Shown: one piece after another, positions 42,155 to 50,981 of the stretch
How the letters are laid out: the number at the start of each line of letters is the position of its first letter
Numbering within the stretch: the stretch's first letter is position 1
Source of the DNA: Miltoncostaea sp036826475
GTDB lineage: Bacteria > Actinomycetota > Thermoleophilia > Miltoncostaeales > Miltoncostaeaceae
Direction of reading: 5' to 3'
DNA length: 64,000 bases
Assembly (NCBI GenBank): GCA_036826475.1
Contig: DAISWG010000005.1
Coordinates: forward strand, 1 to 64,000
The notes under the pieces: generated by a model
Databases searched by the model: none
What the model saw: only the letters and a program-made list of their open reading frames with translations
Told to the model about the DNA's origin: nothing
Position numbers and translations under genes: made by a program

Positions 42155-42827
42155 CCGTCGCCCCCCGTTCCCCGTCGATCCGGTAGCCGACCCCCGGCAC
42201 CGTTGCGATCAGCCGGGGCTCGCCGAGCCGTTTGCGCAGCCCCGAGACCGTGATGCGGACGGCGTTGGTGAACGGGTCGGCGTTCGCATCCCACGCCTGC
42301 TCCAGGAGCGCCTCGGCGCTGACCACGCCCCCGTCGGCGGCGACGAGCACCTCGAGCACCGCGAACTGCTTGCGGGTGAGCGCGACGTACCGGCCGTCGC
42401 GGTGGACCTCGCGGCGGAACGGATCGAGCCGCAGGCCGGCGATCTCGCGCACGGGTGGCCGGCTGTGGGCGCGCCTGCGGTCGAGTGCCCGCAGCCGCAG
42501 CACCAGCTCCCGCAGCTCGAAGGGCTTCGTGAGGTAGTCGTCGGCCCCCAGCGCGAACCCCGTGACCTTGTCGTCCAGGCGGTCGGCGGCCGTCAGCATG
42601 AGGATCGGCATCCCGCTGCCGGAGGCGACGATGCGCTCGGCGATCTCGTCGCCCGAGGGGCCGGGGACGTCCCGGTCGAGCACGGCGAGGTCGTACGCGT
42701 TCACGCGGAGGAGCTCCAACGCGGTGTCGCCGTCGGCCGCGACGTCCGCCGCGATCGCCTCCAGGCGCAGACCGTCGCGGATGGCCTCCGCCATGAAGGG
42801 CTGGTCCTCACCGGGCCGCACGCCCAC
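42141..42827 (-). CDS. OmpR/PhoB-family response regulator (VanR-like)
   Basis: A 228-residue regulator: receiver domain with Glu7/Asp8, phospho-acceptor Asp in VLDRDVPG near residue 50 and Lys in LTKPF; C-terminal winged helix with LTRKQFAVLEVL and VPGVGYRID. The first strand reads VGVRPGEDQPF where the family has a hydrophobic strand such as 'VLVVED'; Pro and Gly there are unusual. GTG 42827 is fixed by TACCAT 6 nt upstream. Confidence 0.9.
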   Translation of the reverse strand: MGVRPGEDQPFMAEAIRDGLRLEAIAADVAADGDTALELLRVNAYDLAVLDRDVPGPSGDEIAERIVASGSGMPILMLTAADRLDDKVTGFALGADDYLTKPFELRELVLRLRALDRRRAHSRPPVREIAGLRLDPFRREVHRDGRYVALTRKQFAVLEVLVAADGGVVSAEALLEQAWDANADPFTNAVRITVSGLRKRLGEPRLIATVPGVGYRIDGERGATDEGG

Positions 42828-42833
42828 GCGCCG

Positions 42834-42839
42834 ATGGTA
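42834..42839 (-). promoter_or_regulatory. -10 TACCAT of the leaderless vanR-like mRNA
   Basis: TACCAT on the minus strand ends 6 nt before GTG 42827. Confidence 0.5.
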
Positions 42840-42858
42840 GCCGGCGCGAATTCCGCGG

Positions 42859-42880
42859 GCGTATCGGGAAGGGGATACGC
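42859..42880. promoter_or_regulatory. Inverted repeat GCGTATC-N8-GATACGC, candidate operator
   Basis: A perfect 7-bp inverted repeat lies in the divergent region between the regulator pair and the carboxypeptidase, about 20 bp upstream of the -10. Confidence 0.45.
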
Positions 42881-42912
42881 GCGCGCACCGAGCCCCGGCC
42901 TCCACGGGGTGG

Positions 42913-43548
42913 GTGCCCCGCCGCGGCCCCCCACGGACGACGGCCCGCCGCAACCGGGTGCGGCTGGGCCTCCTCGGCGGCCTGCTCGTCGCCGTCGCCG
43001 TCGCCGCCGCCCTCGGCGGCCGGACGCCCGCGCACCCGGCTCACACCGCCGCATCGCCCGCCGACGCCCCGCACGGCGAGCGCCGGGCCGCATCCGGCCG
43101 GGCGGCCGGCGCCCTCCCCGACGGCACCTCGGTCTTCGACGACGGGGTCCCCGGCGTCGCCAACCTCGACCCGGCGCTCCTCGGCGCCCTCCGGCGGGCC
43201 GCGGCCGACGCCGCGGGCGACGGCGTCGCGTTCGTCGTCCACAGCGGCTGGCGCTCCCCCGCGTACCAGGAGCGCCTGCTCAGGGAGGCGGTCGCGACGT
43301 ACGGGTCGGAGGAGGAGGCCGCCCGATGGGTCGCCACCCCCGGCACGTCCGCCCACGTGTCGGGGGACGCCGTCGATGTCGGGCCCCCCGACGCCGCGGA
43401 CTGGCTGGCCGGACACGGCGCCGGGTACGGGCTCTGCCGGATCTACGGCAACGAGCCCTGGCACTACGAGCTGCGCCCCCACGCCGCCACCCTCGGCTGC
43501 CCGCCCGTCTACGCCGACCCGACGCACGACCCGCGCATGCGGCGGTGA
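42913..43548 (+). CDS. D-alanyl-D-alanine carboxypeptidase, VanY/M15B family
   Basis: A 211-residue exported or anchored peptidase. N-terminal signal/TM segment RLGLLGGLLVAVAVAAALGG; M15B zinc motifs SGWRSPAYQERLL, SAHVSGDAVDVG (His and Asp ligands) and EPWHYEL (catalytic Glu, His ligand). It trims the terminal D-Ala of wall stem peptides. GTG 42913 is the first start before the membrane segment. It is divergent from the VanRS-like pair and shares the candidate operator region. Its TGA lies in a hairpin loop. Confidence 0.9.
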   Translation: MPRRGPPRTTARRNRVRLGLLGGLLVAVAVAAALGGRTPAHPAHTAASPADAPHGERRAASGRAAGALPDGTSVFDDGVPGVANLDPALLGALRRAAADAAGDGVAFVVHSGWRSPAYQERLLREAVATYGSEEEAARWVATPGTSAHVSGDAVDVGPPDAADWLAGHGAGYGLCRIYGNEPWHYELRPHAATLGCPPVYADPTHDPRMRR

Positions 43549-43555
43549 CCGCCGC
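43539..43555 (+). terminator. 7-bp hairpin with TGA stop as loop
   Basis: GCGGCGG - TGA - CCGCCGC; the stop codon is exactly the loop. Confidence 0.45.
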
Positions 43556-43677
43556 CCCCACGGTTGCGGCCCAGGGGAGCGTGACCAGGACCGGTCCCGG
43601 TCCGATCCGACGTGACCGGACCCTGCGACGACGTACGGAATACGGCGGACGTGCCCCTGGGCTCGTCGGCCGCCTGA

Positions 43678-43683
43678 CATGAT
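43678..43683 (+). promoter_or_regulatory. -10-like CATGAT before PPK2
   Basis: CATGAT, 6 nt before GTG 43690; A at -11 and T at -7 are kept. Confidence 0.35.
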
Positions 43684-43689
43684 CCGCGC

Positions 43690-44517
43690 GTGGCCCCCGA
43701 CGCGGTCCAGCCGCCGACCGACCTCCGCACGATGGAGCGCGAACCGCCCTACCCGGAGCGCATGCGGCGGCGCGCCTACGAGGAGGAACTGCTCGGGCTG
43801 CAGATCGAGCTGGTGAAGCTCCAGGCGTGGACCCACGCCACGGGACAACGCATCGCGATCCTCTTCGAAGGACGCGACGCCGCCGGCAAGGGCGGCGCGA
43901 TCAAGCGCCTGACCGAGCACCTCAACCCGCGCATGACCCGCGTCGTGGCCCTCGCCAAGCCGAACGAGACCGAGACGGGCCAGTGGTACTTCCAGCGCTA
44001 CATCTCCCACCTGCCGACGCGCGGCGAGATCGTGCTGTTCGACCGGTCCTGGTACAACCGCGCCGGCGTTGAGCGCGTGATGGGCTTCTCGACGCCCGTC
44101 GAGTACGGCGAGTTCCTGCGTCAGGCGCCCGAGCTGGAGCGGAACCTCGTCGACGCGGGCCTGCACCTGTTCAAGCTCTGGTTCACCGTGTCGCGGGAGG
44201 AGCAGGCCCGCCGCTTCGAGGCGCGCCGGTCCGATCCGCTGAAGGTCTGGAAGCTCTCGCCGATGGACGAAGCGGCCCTCACCCGCTTCGACGACTACTC
44301 GGCGGCGCGCGACGCGATGCTGGTCGCGACGGACAGCGCCGCCGCGCCGTGGACCGTCGTGAACTCCAACGACAAGCGGCGGGCGCGCCTCGAGGCGATC
44401 CGCCACGTGCTCGGCTCATTCGACTATGCGCACCGCGACGACGCCGTCGCGCGTCCCGCCGATCCGCGCGTGGTCCGGCCCGCGGCCATGCTGCTGGGCG
44501 CACGCGGGGGGGTCTGA
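43690..44517 (+). CDS. ppk2: Polyphosphate kinase 2
   Basis: A 275-residue PPK2 of the single-domain type. Walker A FEGRDAAGKGG near residue 60, Walker B VLFDRSWYNRAG near 118, lid residues RWYFQRYI-like QWYFQRY and the C-terminal NSNDKRRARL. It transfers phosphate between polyphosphate and nucleotides. Residues such as KPNETETGQWYF fit class I/III; the class cannot be fixed by eye. The short C-terminal tail after 255 is not conserved. Stands alone, with a leaderless-type promoter. Confidence 0.92.
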   Translation: MAPDAVQPPTDLRTMEREPPYPERMRRRAYEEELLGLQIELVKLQAWTHATGQRIAILFEGRDAAGKGGAIKRLTEHLNPRMTRVVALAKPNETETGQWYFQRYISHLPTRGEIVLFDRSWYNRAGVERVMGFSTPVEYGEFLRQAPELERNLVDAGLHLFKLWFTVSREEQARRFEARRSDPLKVWKLSPMDEAALTRFDDYSAARDAMLVATDSAAAPWTVVNSNDKRRARLEAIRHVLGSFDYAHRDDAVARPADPRVVRPAAMLLGARGGV

Positions 44518-44727
44518 CCGGGGATCGAGGGACCGGCGAGGCGACCGAGCCGGCGCGACCTGCGGGAAACCCGATCCGGGGAGTCCGGATATCACGGATT
44601 CGAGTGAGGCGTCGGGTGTACATCCTCCGGTCGCTGTGAACGCCCAAGCTCCCACTCGCGGACGCCGCCGGGATCCCCGGCCGGCCGTCGACGCCGAGCT
44701 CCGCACGATTCACGAGGAGGACCACCG
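44518..44727. other. Intergenic region before the ABC exporter
   Basis: About 210 bp of lower GC with GATATCACGGATTCG and TACATC; a promoter for the ABC operon is likely here, but no spacing-consistent -35/-10 pair stands out. No gene seen. Confidence 0.4.
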
Positions 44728-45474
<747 letters not shown>

Positions 45475-45478
45475 GCCC

Positions 45479-48010
45479 ATGCTGAAGCTCGCCTGGCGCG
45501 GCGTCGTCCACAACCGCGGGCGCTACATCGCGACGCTCGTCGCGATCCTCACCGGCGTCGCCTTCTTCACGGCCACCGGCTTCATCTCCGACCGGGTCAT
45601 CTCCAGCCTGGAGGGGGACGTCGATAAGCAGTACGGCGCGGTGGACGTGGCCGTGGTGCCGGTGGACGCGTCGGGCGACCTGGGCAACCTCTCGAAGCAG
45701 GCGCGGATCCCCGGCGCCGTGGCCGACCGCATCACGGCCCTGCCCGGCGTGGAGGCCGGCGAAGGCGTGCTGACCGGGTCGGTGGGCTTCCTCGGCGCCG
45801 ACGGCAAGCCCTTCGCCCAGAACGCGACCGGCCGGCTCTGGGTGGACGACGCCGACCTCAACCCGCTCGACGTGAGTGAGGGCCGGGCGCCCGAGGCGGC
45901 CGGCGAGATCGCCGTGGACGAGGGGCTCGCGCGCAGCCACGACCTGCCCGTCGGCGCCAAGGCCACCATTCTCACCCTCGCGGGGCAGTTCCCGGTCACC
46001 GTGGTCGGGCACACGAAGTTCGGCAGCTCGGACTCGATCGATTCCAGCGGCACGGTGTCCCTGTCGACGGCCAACGCGTTCGACTGGCTGAGCTCCGGCA
46101 TCCCCGAGTACCAGAGCCTCTACCTGCGCGGCTCGGGGTCGCCGGCGCAGCTGACCGCCGAGGTCGCCAAGCTGGCCCCGAGCGGCTTCGAGGCCCAGAC
46201 CGGGGAGGAGTTCCGGGCCGACCAGCGGAGCCAGACCGGCGGGATCGGGCGCGTGCTGAAGAACGCCCTCCAGGCCTTCGCCATCCTGGCCCTGCTGGTC
46301 GGCGCGTTCGTCATCTACAACACCTTCAGCGTCATCGTCGCGCAGCGGATGCGCGAGATCGCGGTGCTCGCCGCCATCGGCGCCACGCCGAAGCAGATCC
46401 GCCGCTCGCTGCGCTGGGAGGGCGTCGTCATCGGCCTCCTCGGCTCGGCGCTCGGCGTGGTGACCGGCATCGGGCTCTCGTTCCTGGTCATCGCGATCCT
46501 CGGCTGGGCGGGCGTGTCGCTGCCCGGCGGCGGCATCGCGGTGCGGCCGCAGACCGTGATCCTGGGCATCCTGATCGGGACCGTCATCACCGTCGCGTCG
46601 GTGATGATCCCGGCGCGCCGGGCGTCGCGCACCGAGCCGATCCAGGCGCTGCGCGACGCCTCCGTCGAGACCGTCTCCGTGTCGCGCCGGCGCGTCGTTG
46701 CCACGATCGTCCTGCTGGTCCTCGGGCTCGCCGCGGTGCTGCTGGGCACCAGCGCCTGGACCGTCGGCATCGGGGCGCTCCTGATGTTCGTCGGCACCAT
46801 CGTCGCCGGCCCGGTCATCGCGCTGTGGGGCACCCGCCTGGTGACGCCGCTCATGTCGCGCCTCGGCATGGAGGGGCGACTCGCGGCGGACAACACCGCA
46901 CGCAACCCGCGCCGCACGGCCACCACGGCGAACGCCCTGCTGATCGGTGTCTTCCTGGTGACGCTCGTGACCGTCGCCGGCACCAGCGCCAAGGATTTCG
47001 TCGTCGGCGAGCTGAAGAAGGTGGAGAGCGCCGACTACCTCGTCGTCAGCGACGGCGGAACCCTCGACGACCAGTTCGTCGCCAAGCTCACGGCGATTCC
47101 GGACGTGAACACGGTGAGCCCGTTCCGGCGCGAGTCCGTGACGATCGACGGCGAGGCGACGATCCTGTCGACCGCCGATGTCGGCACGATCTCCGACATC
47201 GCCGATGTGACGACGTCCGCCGGGTCGCTCGCCGACCTGAAGGACGGCACGATCGCGGTGGTCGACGCCGAGGGCAGCGGCATCGTGGCCGGCTCGAGCG
47301 ATCGCCCGACGCCGAAGATCGGCGCGACGGTCCGCGTCGTGGGTAACGACGGCCGCTCGGCGGACCTGAAGGTCGTGGCCGTCACCAAGATGTCGATCGA
47401 CTCCTCCCAGGTGGGCAGCCTGGTGACCGCGCCGACCTTCGATCGGCTGGTCGGGGATACCGCGCCGACCGTCGCCTTCCTCGACGTCGCCTCGGGAGCC
47501 CAGAGCGAGACGAAGGACGCCATCGAGGCCCAAGCCGACCTGCGCCCGGACATCACCGTCACCGAGGGGAACGCCATCGGCCGCCTGATCGGCTCGGCGT
47601 TCGACTTCCTCATCAACGCCGTGAACGGCCTGCTGCTGATGAGCGTGGTGGTCGCCCTCATCGGGATCATCAACACGCTTTCGCTGTCGATCCTCGAGCG
47701 CCGGCGCGAGCTGGGGCTGCTTCGCGTGGTCGGCATGACCGACACGCGCGTGCAGCGCATGATCCGGCTCGAGTCCGTGCTGATCGCGGCGCTCGGGACC
47801 GTGACCGGGCTGGTGCTCGGGTCCATCGTCGGGTGGGGCCTGATCGGAGCGATCAGTCGCAACACCGATGCCGGGCTCAGCACCAGCCTGCCCTTCGGTC
47901 AGCTGGGGCTCGTGCTCGTGGCCGGCATCGCGCTCGGGTTGCTCGCGTCCCTCATCCCGGCCCGCCGGTCCACCAGGCTCGAGGTCCTGGACGCGATCTC
48001 GTCGACGTAG
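45479..48010 (+). CDS. FtsX-like ABC permease with two FtsX units
   Basis: An 843-residue permease. TM1 at about 17-38, a long extracellular region (about 40-265, MacB-core-like), three TM helices (about 268-400), a second half opening near 445 with another extracellular region (500-690), then three C-terminal TM helices. This is the duplicated MacB/FtsX layout of actinobacterial '2x FtsX' permeases. The extracellular regions have Asp/Gly-rich strands and no recognised enzyme. Role: ATP-driven export or extraction of a lipid-linked or peptide substrate (inference). Followed by a strong bidirectional hairpin. Confidence 0.9.
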   Translation: MLKLAWRGVVHNRGRYIATLVAILTGVAFFTATGFISDRVISSLEGDVDKQYGAVDVAVVPVDASGDLGNLSKQARIPGAVADRITALPGVEAGEGVLTGSVGFLGADGKPFAQNATGRLWVDDADLNPLDVSEGRAPEAAGEIAVDEGLARSHDLPVGAKATILTLAGQFPVTVVGHTKFGSSDSIDSSGTVSLSTANAFDWLSSGIPEYQSLYLRGSGSPAQLTAEVAKLAPSGFEAQTGEEFRADQRSQTGGIGRVLKNALQAFAILALLVGAFVIYNTFSVIVAQRMREIAVLAAIGATPKQIRRSLRWEGVVIGLLGSALGVVTGIGLSFLVIAILGWAGVSLPGGGIAVRPQTVILGILIGTVITVASVMIPARRASRTEPIQALRDASVETVSVSRRRVVATIVLLVLGLAAVLLGTSAWTVGIGALLMFVGTIVAGPVIALWGTRLVTPLMSRLGMEGRLAADNTARNPRRTATTANALLIGVFLVTLVTVAGTSAKDFVVGELKKVESADYLVVSDGGTLDDQFVAKLTAIPDVNTVSPFRRESVTIDGEATILSTADVGTISDIADVTTSAGSLADLKDGTIAVVDAEGSGIVAGSSDRPTPKIGATVRVVGNDGRSADLKVVAVTKMSIDSSQVGSLVTAPTFDRLVGDTAPTVAFLDVASGAQSETKDAIEAQADLRPDITVTEGNAIGRLIGSAFDFLINAVNGLLLMSVVVALIGIINTLSLSILERRRELGLLRVVGMTDTRVQRMIRLESVLIAALGTVTGLVLGSIVGWGLIGAISRNTDAGLSTSLPFGQLGLVLVAGIALGLLASLIPARRSTRLEVLDAISST

Positions 48011-48012
48011 GG

Positions 48013-48062
48013 CGTACGCGCGCGGCGGATGAACGACCCAGGCGTCCGCCGCGCGGCGTACG
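48013..48062. terminator. 17-bp bulged hairpin between convergent genes
   Basis: CGTACGCGCGCGGCGGA pairs with TCCGCCGCGCGGCGTACG (one bulge) over a 15-nt loop, between the permease stop and the small membrane protein stop. Confidence 0.65.
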
Positions 48063-48074
48063 ACGACCCAGCCG

Positions 48075-48323
48075 TCAGGCCGCGGCCCGGCGGCCACCGC
48101 CCATGCCGCGCCGGACGAGCGCGGCGACGCTCAGCACCACCAGCACCAGCGCGGCGACCATCCAGCCGAACCAGCAGAGCGTGCCGATTGCGTCGGCCGC
48201 GCCGTTGGAGGGGTGCTGGCCCCAGATGCCGGCGATGACCGCGGCACCGATGAAGAGGGCCACGCCGACGCCGGCCACGGCGAAGAGCGTCCTGCGTGAG
48301 AGCAGCGCGTCGAGCAGATTCAT
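48075..48323 (-). CDS. Small two-TM membrane protein
   Basis: An 82-residue protein with TM segments at about 13-33 (FAVAGVGVALFIGAAVIAGIW) and 48-70, joined by a short loop QHPSNGAADAIG, and an Arg-rich C-terminus. GGGAGG lies 5 nt before ATG. No family recognised. It could be a subunit or modulator of the neighbouring ABC exporter or kinase (inference). Confidence 0.65.
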   Translation of the reverse strand: MNLLDALLSRRTLFAVAGVGVALFIGAAVIAGIWGQHPSNGAADAIGTLCWFGWMVAALVLVVLSVAALVRRGMGGGRRAAA

Positions 48324-48482
48324 GACGACCTCCCGAGATCCCGTTGGATGACGGGGACCAGCATCCGCCGGCATCCGCCGGCGCGCATCGACCGCGCGGA
48401 CGAGATCGGCATGGCTCCCGAGGACCATCCCGCGCACGGGCGACCGGTCCTCGCGGCCCATTCCCCGCGCGCGGCCGCGCGA

Positions 48483-48488
48483 TAGCGT
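48483..48488 (+). promoter_or_regulatory. -10 TAGCGT of a leaderless kinase mRNA
   Basis: TAGCGT ends 7 nt before GTG 48496. The same hexamer and spacing occur before the opposing kinase (52123-52128). Confidence 0.55.
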
Positions 48489-48495
48489 CGCGCCC

Positions 48496-49662
48496 GTGAC
48501 CCGGCTCCCCCGCCGCCCCGCGTGGCTCCCGCGTCCGCGCGACTGGATCGTCCCCGTCGCGCTCGCCGTCGCCATCGAGGCCGAGATCGCCTCGGGGGCC
48601 ATCCACGGTCCGGTGGCGCTGGCGGCGGTCTGCGGCGCCATCGGCGCGCTGTCGCTGGCGTGGCGCAGCCGGGCGCCGATACCCGTCGCGATCGTCGCGG
48701 CCCTGGCGCTCTGCATCCCCCTGCTCGCGGGGGTGCCGGGCAACGACGGCGTGTTCAGCGTCTTCCCGATCCTCTTCGCGATGTTCGCCCTGGGGCAGGC
48801 GAGCCAGGCCGATCCCGGGACGCGGCGCGCCGGCTACGCCACGATCGTGGTGGTGGTTGCGCTCGCGTGGTCGACCTCCATCGCCGAGGCCGGGTTCGCG
48901 CACGCGGACTACGTCTACATCGGGGCGTTCGCGGTCGCGCCCTACCTCTTCGGCCGCGCCGTCGGGGCCAGCCGCCGCGACTCCGAGCGCAACGCCCGCC
49001 GCGCCGTCGCCGAGGAGCGCCTGCGGATCGCCCGCGAGCTGCACGACGTGATCTCCCACTCGGTGAGCCTCATGGGCATCCAGGCGGGCGCGGCGCGCAC
49101 CGTGCTGCCGCCGGGGCTCGACGACGTCGAGGTCACCCTCCGCTCGATCGAGTCGACGGCCCGCGAGACGCTCGACGAGATGCGCCGGCTGCTCGGCGTG
49201 ATGCGCGAGGGCGCCGAGGGCGGCGCCGCGCTGGCGCCCCAGCCGGGGGTCGGCGCCATCGAGGATCTGGTCGCGCGCACCCGTGAGTCGGGGGTTCCGG
49301 TCCGTCTGACGCTGGACGGGGAGCCGGGCGACGTGCCCCCCGGCGTCGAGCTGGTCGCGTTCCGGATCGTTCAGGAGGCGCTCACCAACGTCCGTCGCCA
49401 CGCGCCCGGCGCCGGGGCGGAGGTGCGCGTGTCGCGCCGGCCGGCGGCGCTCGTCATCGAGGTCGGCAACGACCTGCCACCGGGCGCCGCGGCCCGCCCG
49501 CGCGCCGACGGGCACGGGATCATCGGCATGCGGGAGCGGGTCGCCCTGTACGACGGCGAGTTCGCCGCCGGTACGCGGGACGGCCGGTTCGTGGTCAGCG
49601 CCACCCTGCCGCTCGATCGGGAGCGGTCCGCGGGGCCGCTGTCCGCGCGGGGTCCGGCGTGA
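48496..49662 (+). CDS. DesK/NarX-type sensor histidine kinase 1
   Basis: A 388-residue kinase with four to six TM helices in residues about 15-155, HisKA_3 with phospho-acceptor His in ARELHDVISHSVS near residue 185, and HATPase with QEALTNVRRHAPG and GHGIIGMRERV. It overlaps its response regulator by 4 nt (GTGA). The pair is a mirror image of the second pair at 50321-52115; both kinases lack an extracellular sensor loop of note, so they may sense the membrane itself. Confidence 0.9.
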   Translation: MTRLPRRPAWLPRPRDWIVPVALAVAIEAEIASGAIHGPVALAAVCGAIGALSLAWRSRAPIPVAIVAALALCIPLLAGVPGNDGVFSVFPILFAMFALGQASQADPGTRRAGYATIVVVVALAWSTSIAEAGFAHADYVYIGAFAVAPYLFGRAVGASRRDSERNARRAVAEERLRIARELHDVISHSVSLMGIQAGAARTVLPPGLDDVEVTLRSIESTARETLDEMRRLLGVMREGAEGGAALAPQPGVGAIEDLVARTRESGVPVRLTLDGEPGDVPPGVELVAFRIVQEALTNVRRHAPGAGAEVRVSRRPAALVIEVGNDLPPGAAARPRADGHGIIGMRERVALYDGEFAAGTRDGRFVVSATLPLDRERSAGPLSARGPA

Positions 49663-50354
49663 GCGCCCGGGTGATGATCGTCGACGACCAGGCCATGATC
49701 CGCCGGGGCCTGCGGATGATCGTCGACTCCGAGCCCGACATGTCCGTGGTGGCCGAGGCGGGGGACGGGGACGAGGCGATCGCCGCGGCCGCCCGCCACG
49801 CGCCCGACGTGATCCTGATGGACGTCCGCATGCCGCGCCTCGACGGGCTGGCCGCGGCCGAGCGGATCCTGGCCGCGCAGGCGGCGACGCGGGTCCTCGT
49901 GCTCACGACCTTCGATCTGGACGAGTACGTGTACGAGGCGCTGCGCGTCGGGGCGAGCGGGTTCCTGCTGAAGAACGCGTCGCCCGAGGAGCTGGTGCGG
50001 GCGGTCCGGGTGGTCGCCGCCGGGGAGGCCCTGCTCGACCCGGCCGTCACGCGCCGTGTCATCGAGCGCTTCGCGGCGGGCCGCCCGGCCGGCGGGGCGG
50101 GCGCGGAGCCGGCCGGACTCGCCGAGCTGACCGCCCGCGAGCGCGAGATCCTGCTGCTCATGGCACGCGGGCTGGCCAACGCCGAGATCGCCGACGCGCT
50201 CGTGGTCAGCACGAGCACGGTCAAGAACCATGTGGCGGCGGTGCTCACCAAGCTCGGGCTCCGCGACCGCACCCAGGCGGTCGTGTTCGCCTACGAGGCC
50301 GGCCTGGTGCGGCCCGGCGCTCAGCCGCCCGGACGAACGAGACCGGCCTCGTAG
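49659..50354 (+). CDS. NarL-family response regulator 1
   Basis: A 231-residue regulator: receiver with Asp-Asp near 9-10, phospho-acceptor Asp in LMDVRMPRLDG, Lys in LLKNAS; LuxR helix-turn-helix LTAREREILLLMARGLAN to VKNHVAAVLTKLGLRDR. Its last 34 bp overlap the 3' end of the opposing regulator, with which it shares the sequence RDRTQAV..AYEAGLVRPG, so the two genes form a long inverted repeat. Confidence 0.92.
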   Translation: MSARVMIVDDQAMIRRGLRMIVDSEPDMSVVAEAGDGDEAIAAAARHAPDVILMDVRMPRLDGLAAAERILAAQAATRVLVLTTFDLDEYVYEALRVGASGFLLKNASPEELVRAVRVVAAGEALLDPAVTRRVIERFAAGRPAGGAGAEPAGLAELTAREREILLLMARGLANAEIADALVVSTSTVKNHVAAVLTKLGLRDRTQAVVFAYEAGLVRPGAQPPGRTRPAS

Positions 50355-50396
50355 GCGGCGATCACCGCCTGGGTCCGGTCGCGGAGACCGAGCTTG
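50249..50396. repeat. About 72-bp imperfect inverted repeat made by two convergent regulator 3' ends
   Basis: Left arm 50249-50320 and right arm 50325-50396 match at roughly 80 % after reversal. They encode the same C-terminal helix-turn-helix in opposite directions and can fold as a long hairpin, possibly ending transcription both ways. Confidence 0.75.
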
Positions 50397-50974
50397 CGGA
50401 GGATGCTCGCGACGTGCGTCTTCACCGTGTGCTCGCTCAGGACCAGCTCGCCGGCGATCTCCTGGTTCGAGCGCCCCCGCGCGATGAGCCGCAGGACGTC
50501 GGCCTCGCGCGCGGTGAGGGCGTCGAGGGCGGGGGGCGCCGGCCGCCCCGCGTCGCGCCGGGCGAAGTCCTCGATGAGGCGGCGGGTCACCGACGGCGCG
50601 AACAGGGAGCCGCCGGCGGCGACGACCCGGATCGCCGATGTCAGCTGATCCTCCGGCGCGTCCTTCAGCAGGAACCCGCTGGCGCCGGCGCGAAGCGCGC
50701 CGAAGACGTACTCGTCGAGGTCGAACGTGGTGAGCACCAGCACCCGGGGGCTCGTCATGTCCCGGACGATCGCGCGGGTCGCCTCGATGCCGTCGACCTC
50801 CGGCATGCGGATGTCCATCAGCACCACGTCGGGGCCGAGCTCCCGCGCCGCCGCGACCGCCTCGGCGCCGTCGCCGGCCTCGGCGACCACCTCCACGTCC
50901 CGCTCGGCCCGCAGGATCATCCGGAACCCGGCGCGCACCAGCGCCTGGTCGTCGGCGATGAGGACCCGGATCAC
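50321..50974 (-). CDS. NarL-family response regulator 2
   Basis: A 217-residue regulator: Asp-Asp near 8-9, phospho-acceptor Asp in LMDIRMPEVDG, Lys in LLKDAPED; LuxR helix-turn-helix LTAREADVLRLIARGRSN to VKTHVASILRKLGLRDR. It starts 7 nt after its kinase's stop. It is a paralogue of regulator 1, with near-identical C-terminal helices, so cross-recognition of DNA sites is possible (inference). Confidence 0.92.
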   Translation of the reverse strand: MIRVLIADDQALVRAGFRMILRAERDVEVVAEAGDGAEAVAAARELGPDVVLMDIRMPEVDGIEATRAIVRDMTSPRVLVLTTFDLDEYVFGALRAGASGFLLKDAPEDQLTSAIRVVAAGGSLFAPSVTRRLIEDFARRDAGRPAPPALDALTAREADVLRLIARGRSNQEIAGELVLSEHTVKTHVASILRKLGLRDRTQAVIAAYEAGLVRPGG

Positions 50975-50981
50975 CGGGGGA

